From: Vermamoeba vermiformis
Taxonomy: Eukaryota; Tubulinea; Echinamoebida
Direction of reading: 5' to 3'
Length of the DNA stretch: 46,919 bases
NCBI GenBank assembly: GCA_045837725.1
Contig: JBEWZL010000110.1
Location: 1-46,919 of the forward strand
Both the position numbers and the translations under genes were made by a program. Positions 45,052-46,919 of this stretch are shown piece by piece (within the stretch, counting starts at the first letter, position 1; each line of letters opens with the position of its first letter). The notes under the pieces are model-generated. The model did no database searches. It was not told the DNA's origin and saw nothing but the letters and a program-made list of their open reading frames with translations.

Positions 45052-45403
45052 ATGCAACGAACACTCATCCTAGTACTCGCTTTACTTACACCTTTGATTG
45101 CCGCCGATATTTGTACGTCTGGCTGTCGTCTTGGTCTTTGCTCATGTTTTACTCCAATGTTCTACGTATTAATGCAGGGTCAAATTGTGTTCTTGGTCAA
45201 TGCGACGGTGCTTGCACGATGGCTGGTAAGTTTCGAAGAATTGCAGGTTGGTTAATCGGCGTTCTTGTCGGTGTCCCTCCTGAATCAGCGTTTTCATCAT
45301 AGGTAGATTTCATAGCTATTCACAAGTTGGACGGAACTATACGATCCGGCTCATAAAAATATTTGAAGGATTGCGTTGTTCCATTATACAAACTCGCGGA
45401 TAA
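45052..45403 (+). CDS. Possible small secreted peptide
   Basis: The start codon is followed by a clear signal peptide (MQRTLILVLALLTPLIAADI). Two introns are plausible (45112-45178 and 45225-45302) and would join to SNCVLGQCDGACTMAG and then a basic tail ending in a stop at 45401-45403, about 67 residues with four Cys. Read without splicing, the same start gives a 67-residue protein with more Cys (CTSGCRLGLCSC) and a second hydrophobic stretch. Which form is right cannot be told from sequence. The last exon overlaps an inverted copy of the 14-mer repeat (45326-45339). Confidence 0.4.
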
Positions 45404-45470
45404 CCTTTATAAACATATCTACATATAAAACAAAATTCTGTACAGCCTACGATCACTTCAGCGCCGACTT

Positions 45471-46253
45471 TCATTCCGGATCGGTAATCCAAGCAATGAA
45501 CTTACGTCTCTTTTCATCCAATAAGTCGTCATCAACGATGCCAAAATCGTTGTCGTAGAACGTACTAAGAGCATTAATCTTTTGCTGCGTCAAAGTTTGT
45601 GCCTCGTGCATTGTCTTCGGGAAGGCATTTAGGGTGGGCTTAGTTCCTTGATGAGCAGATAGTTAGTTACCGCACTAAGTCGTCGAGGAAACAATTGCGT
45701 CGAATAATTACCCATCAGTGCTGGATGCCCGCCCCGAGCAGCTACTTCTTTGATCAGACGGTACAAGGGGTAATTATTTCGGCCGACAGCCTTGCAGTTT
45801 TTCTCTCTTATTCGGGCATTTTCCAGCGAAAATACCAATGACTTGATTTCAGCCACTGCGTTAGTCACATCCGCAGCAGTAGCAGGAGTGGCACCAGCGA
45901 GGCGAGCAGATGATGCTGAATAAACATTTAGTAATTTTGTCAATAGGATTTGAAGGGTATCCTTGAAGGTACCTTTGTGGATAACCGCTGCCTCAGCTAT
46001 TACGGCATCAACCACTCCGATAGGATTCGGATACCTCTGGTGCGTTCTTTTCGACTGAGACTATGCTTCAGCTTATTGATTCTTTTTTTTTAGACTTACG
46101 CTTAGCTCTTTTGACGGCTTCGCAGTACTCAATCTGCTTGTACAGAGCGGGATCATCGAGCACCGTATTGTCGTCGACTCTGGGCCTCTTCTTTACGATA
46201 GTAATAATGTTTTTGTCCTCCGTTTCGGAAGCAATTAGGTTAGGTTGGTTCAT
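45471..46253 (-). CDS. Small protein of unknown function
   Basis: About 190 residues in four exons; start ATG at 46251-46253, stop at 45471-45473. It begins MNQPNLIASETEDKNI and has a basic patch (VKKRPRVDD). The middle is Ala/Val/Leu-rich and helical (LQILLTKLLNVYSASSARLAG, NAVAEIKSLVFSLENARI) with RNNYPLYRLIKEV. The acidic C-terminus (YDNDFGIVDDDLLDEKRR, ending FIAWITDPE) is joined through an intron (about 45646-45710) that restores frame. The second intron is ambiguous: frame is kept if gtatccgaa...gctgag near 45987-46029 is removed. No known family recognised; probably cytosolic or nuclear. Confidence 0.6.
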
Positions 46254-46919
46254 TGTTGTGTCTTGTACTTGAAGAAACGGTAAAATAAAAAAATGGCGCC
46301 ATTTTTTTTAATAGCCACAACCTCACCAAATATTTGGACATATGCCCAAATACCAGGCAATACAACCAATCTTTAGCGGAAGGTGCCCTATGAGGAGTCG
46401 GCAGTTACCGTATCTAATGCCCTATTATTAGAACTAATTAGTCGAAGAACAACAACGAGAGGATCCATCTTTCGAACGCAAATGCTTGTTTTGTACCACA
46501 GTTTTTAAAGCGAATAGGTACGTAATTATATACAATGTGCGGCCTGTAATATAATAACACTATAGTCTTAGACGCATCACTTAAGATCGGATCTCCTGAA
46601 AATTTAGTCCGCATTAACGAGCTCGTAGATATCTTGCAAGAAAAGCTTGAAAAGTACGTCCAAATTAATATGTACATAAATAAATATCAATATTTTTCGT
46701 TTAGCTTGCAATTGCGCATGTTGACGTCTATCACTGAGACAACCTAGGAAAAAAACAGTGAGCAATCCTATGGGATTCCTATAGCGCTCCATGGCTGAGC
46801 TAGTCGTGCTTTGTCTCAATAACGGACGTCAACAGTTTTTTCACAGCTAGTATCGGCAACACCTCCCCATCTAGTTCCGTCCAACCTATGAATTTGTTGA
46901 ATAAACGCGATTTCTGAGC
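46254..46919. other. Right-edge intergenic sequence
   Basis: AT-rich, with only short frames on the minus strand (71-79 codons) and no motif. It holds the third copy of the 14-mer repeat. Confidence 0.45.

Larger units (their letters stand above)
44874..46885. repeat. 14-mer TAGTTCCGTCCAAC, three copies
   Basis: Exact copies lie at 44874-44887 (+), 45326-45339 (-) and 46872-46885 (+). The first two face each other across about 440 bp that contain the candidate peptide gene. Similarity beyond the 14 bases is weak. Confidence 0.7.

Overview
This is nuclear DNA from an intron-rich unicellular eukaryote. Almost every gene is split by short spliceosomal introns (mostly 40-70 nt, starting gtaag/gtacg/gtatg and ending ..ag, often with an actaac/attaac-like branch site), and exon joins restore known protein families without leftover bases. 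The gene mix is a receptor-like kinase with a tyrosine-kinase catalytic loop, a Zn2Cys6 regulator, a GH81 beta-1,3-glucanase carrying an animal-type NIDO domain, cytochromes P450 and Raptor. This fits an amoebozoan (protosteloid-like) or another unikont protist better than a typical fungus, but the taxonomy is inference and not settled here.

Layout. 0.3-6.5 kb: two divergent genes sharing a 127-bp promoter, an acidic/lysine-rich nuclear-type protein (-) and a 17-exon protein (+) resembling tnp2/DUF4218 (CACTA-like) transposases, the latter broken by a perfect 58-bp tandem duplication. 7.5-8.5 kb: a TET/JBP-like 2-oxoglutarate dioxygenase (-). 9.5 kb: a short Cys-rich CXC ORF. 9.9-12.4 kb: a non-coding-looking stretch packed with perfect short hairpins and regularly spaced splice-site-like sequences, including four diverged tandem copies of one stem-loop whose stems co-vary. 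This is the strongest candidate for something undescribed. 12.9-15.8 kb: receptor-like protein kinase (+). 16.1-16.5 kb: a GC-rich island between convergent genes. 16.6-19.8 kb: a membrane protein with MORN-like repeats and a DUF900 alpha/beta hydrolase (-). 20.1-23.5 kb: NIDO + Pro/Thr linker + GH81 (-). 24.3-26.5 kb: PB1-like N-terminus, zinc ribbons and a glycosyltransferase-like C-terminus (+). 26.6-31.3 kb: tandem pair of cytochromes P450 (+). 31.9-33.5 kb: LRR protein (+). 33.7-39.0 kb: Raptor, the TORC1 scaffold (-). 40.5-43.9 kb: Zn2Cys6 transcription factor (+). 44.2 kb: complex I NDUFS5-like CX9C protein (+). 45.1 kb: possible small secreted peptide (+). 45.5-46.25 kb: small unrecognised protein (-).

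The genes do not form one pathway. Core functions (TORC1 signalling, complex I, regulation) alternate with lineage-specific extracellular and metabolic genes. The left 12 kb looks like accessory, mobile-element-influenced DNA. All exon structures were read by eye from the sequence; no database search was possible.
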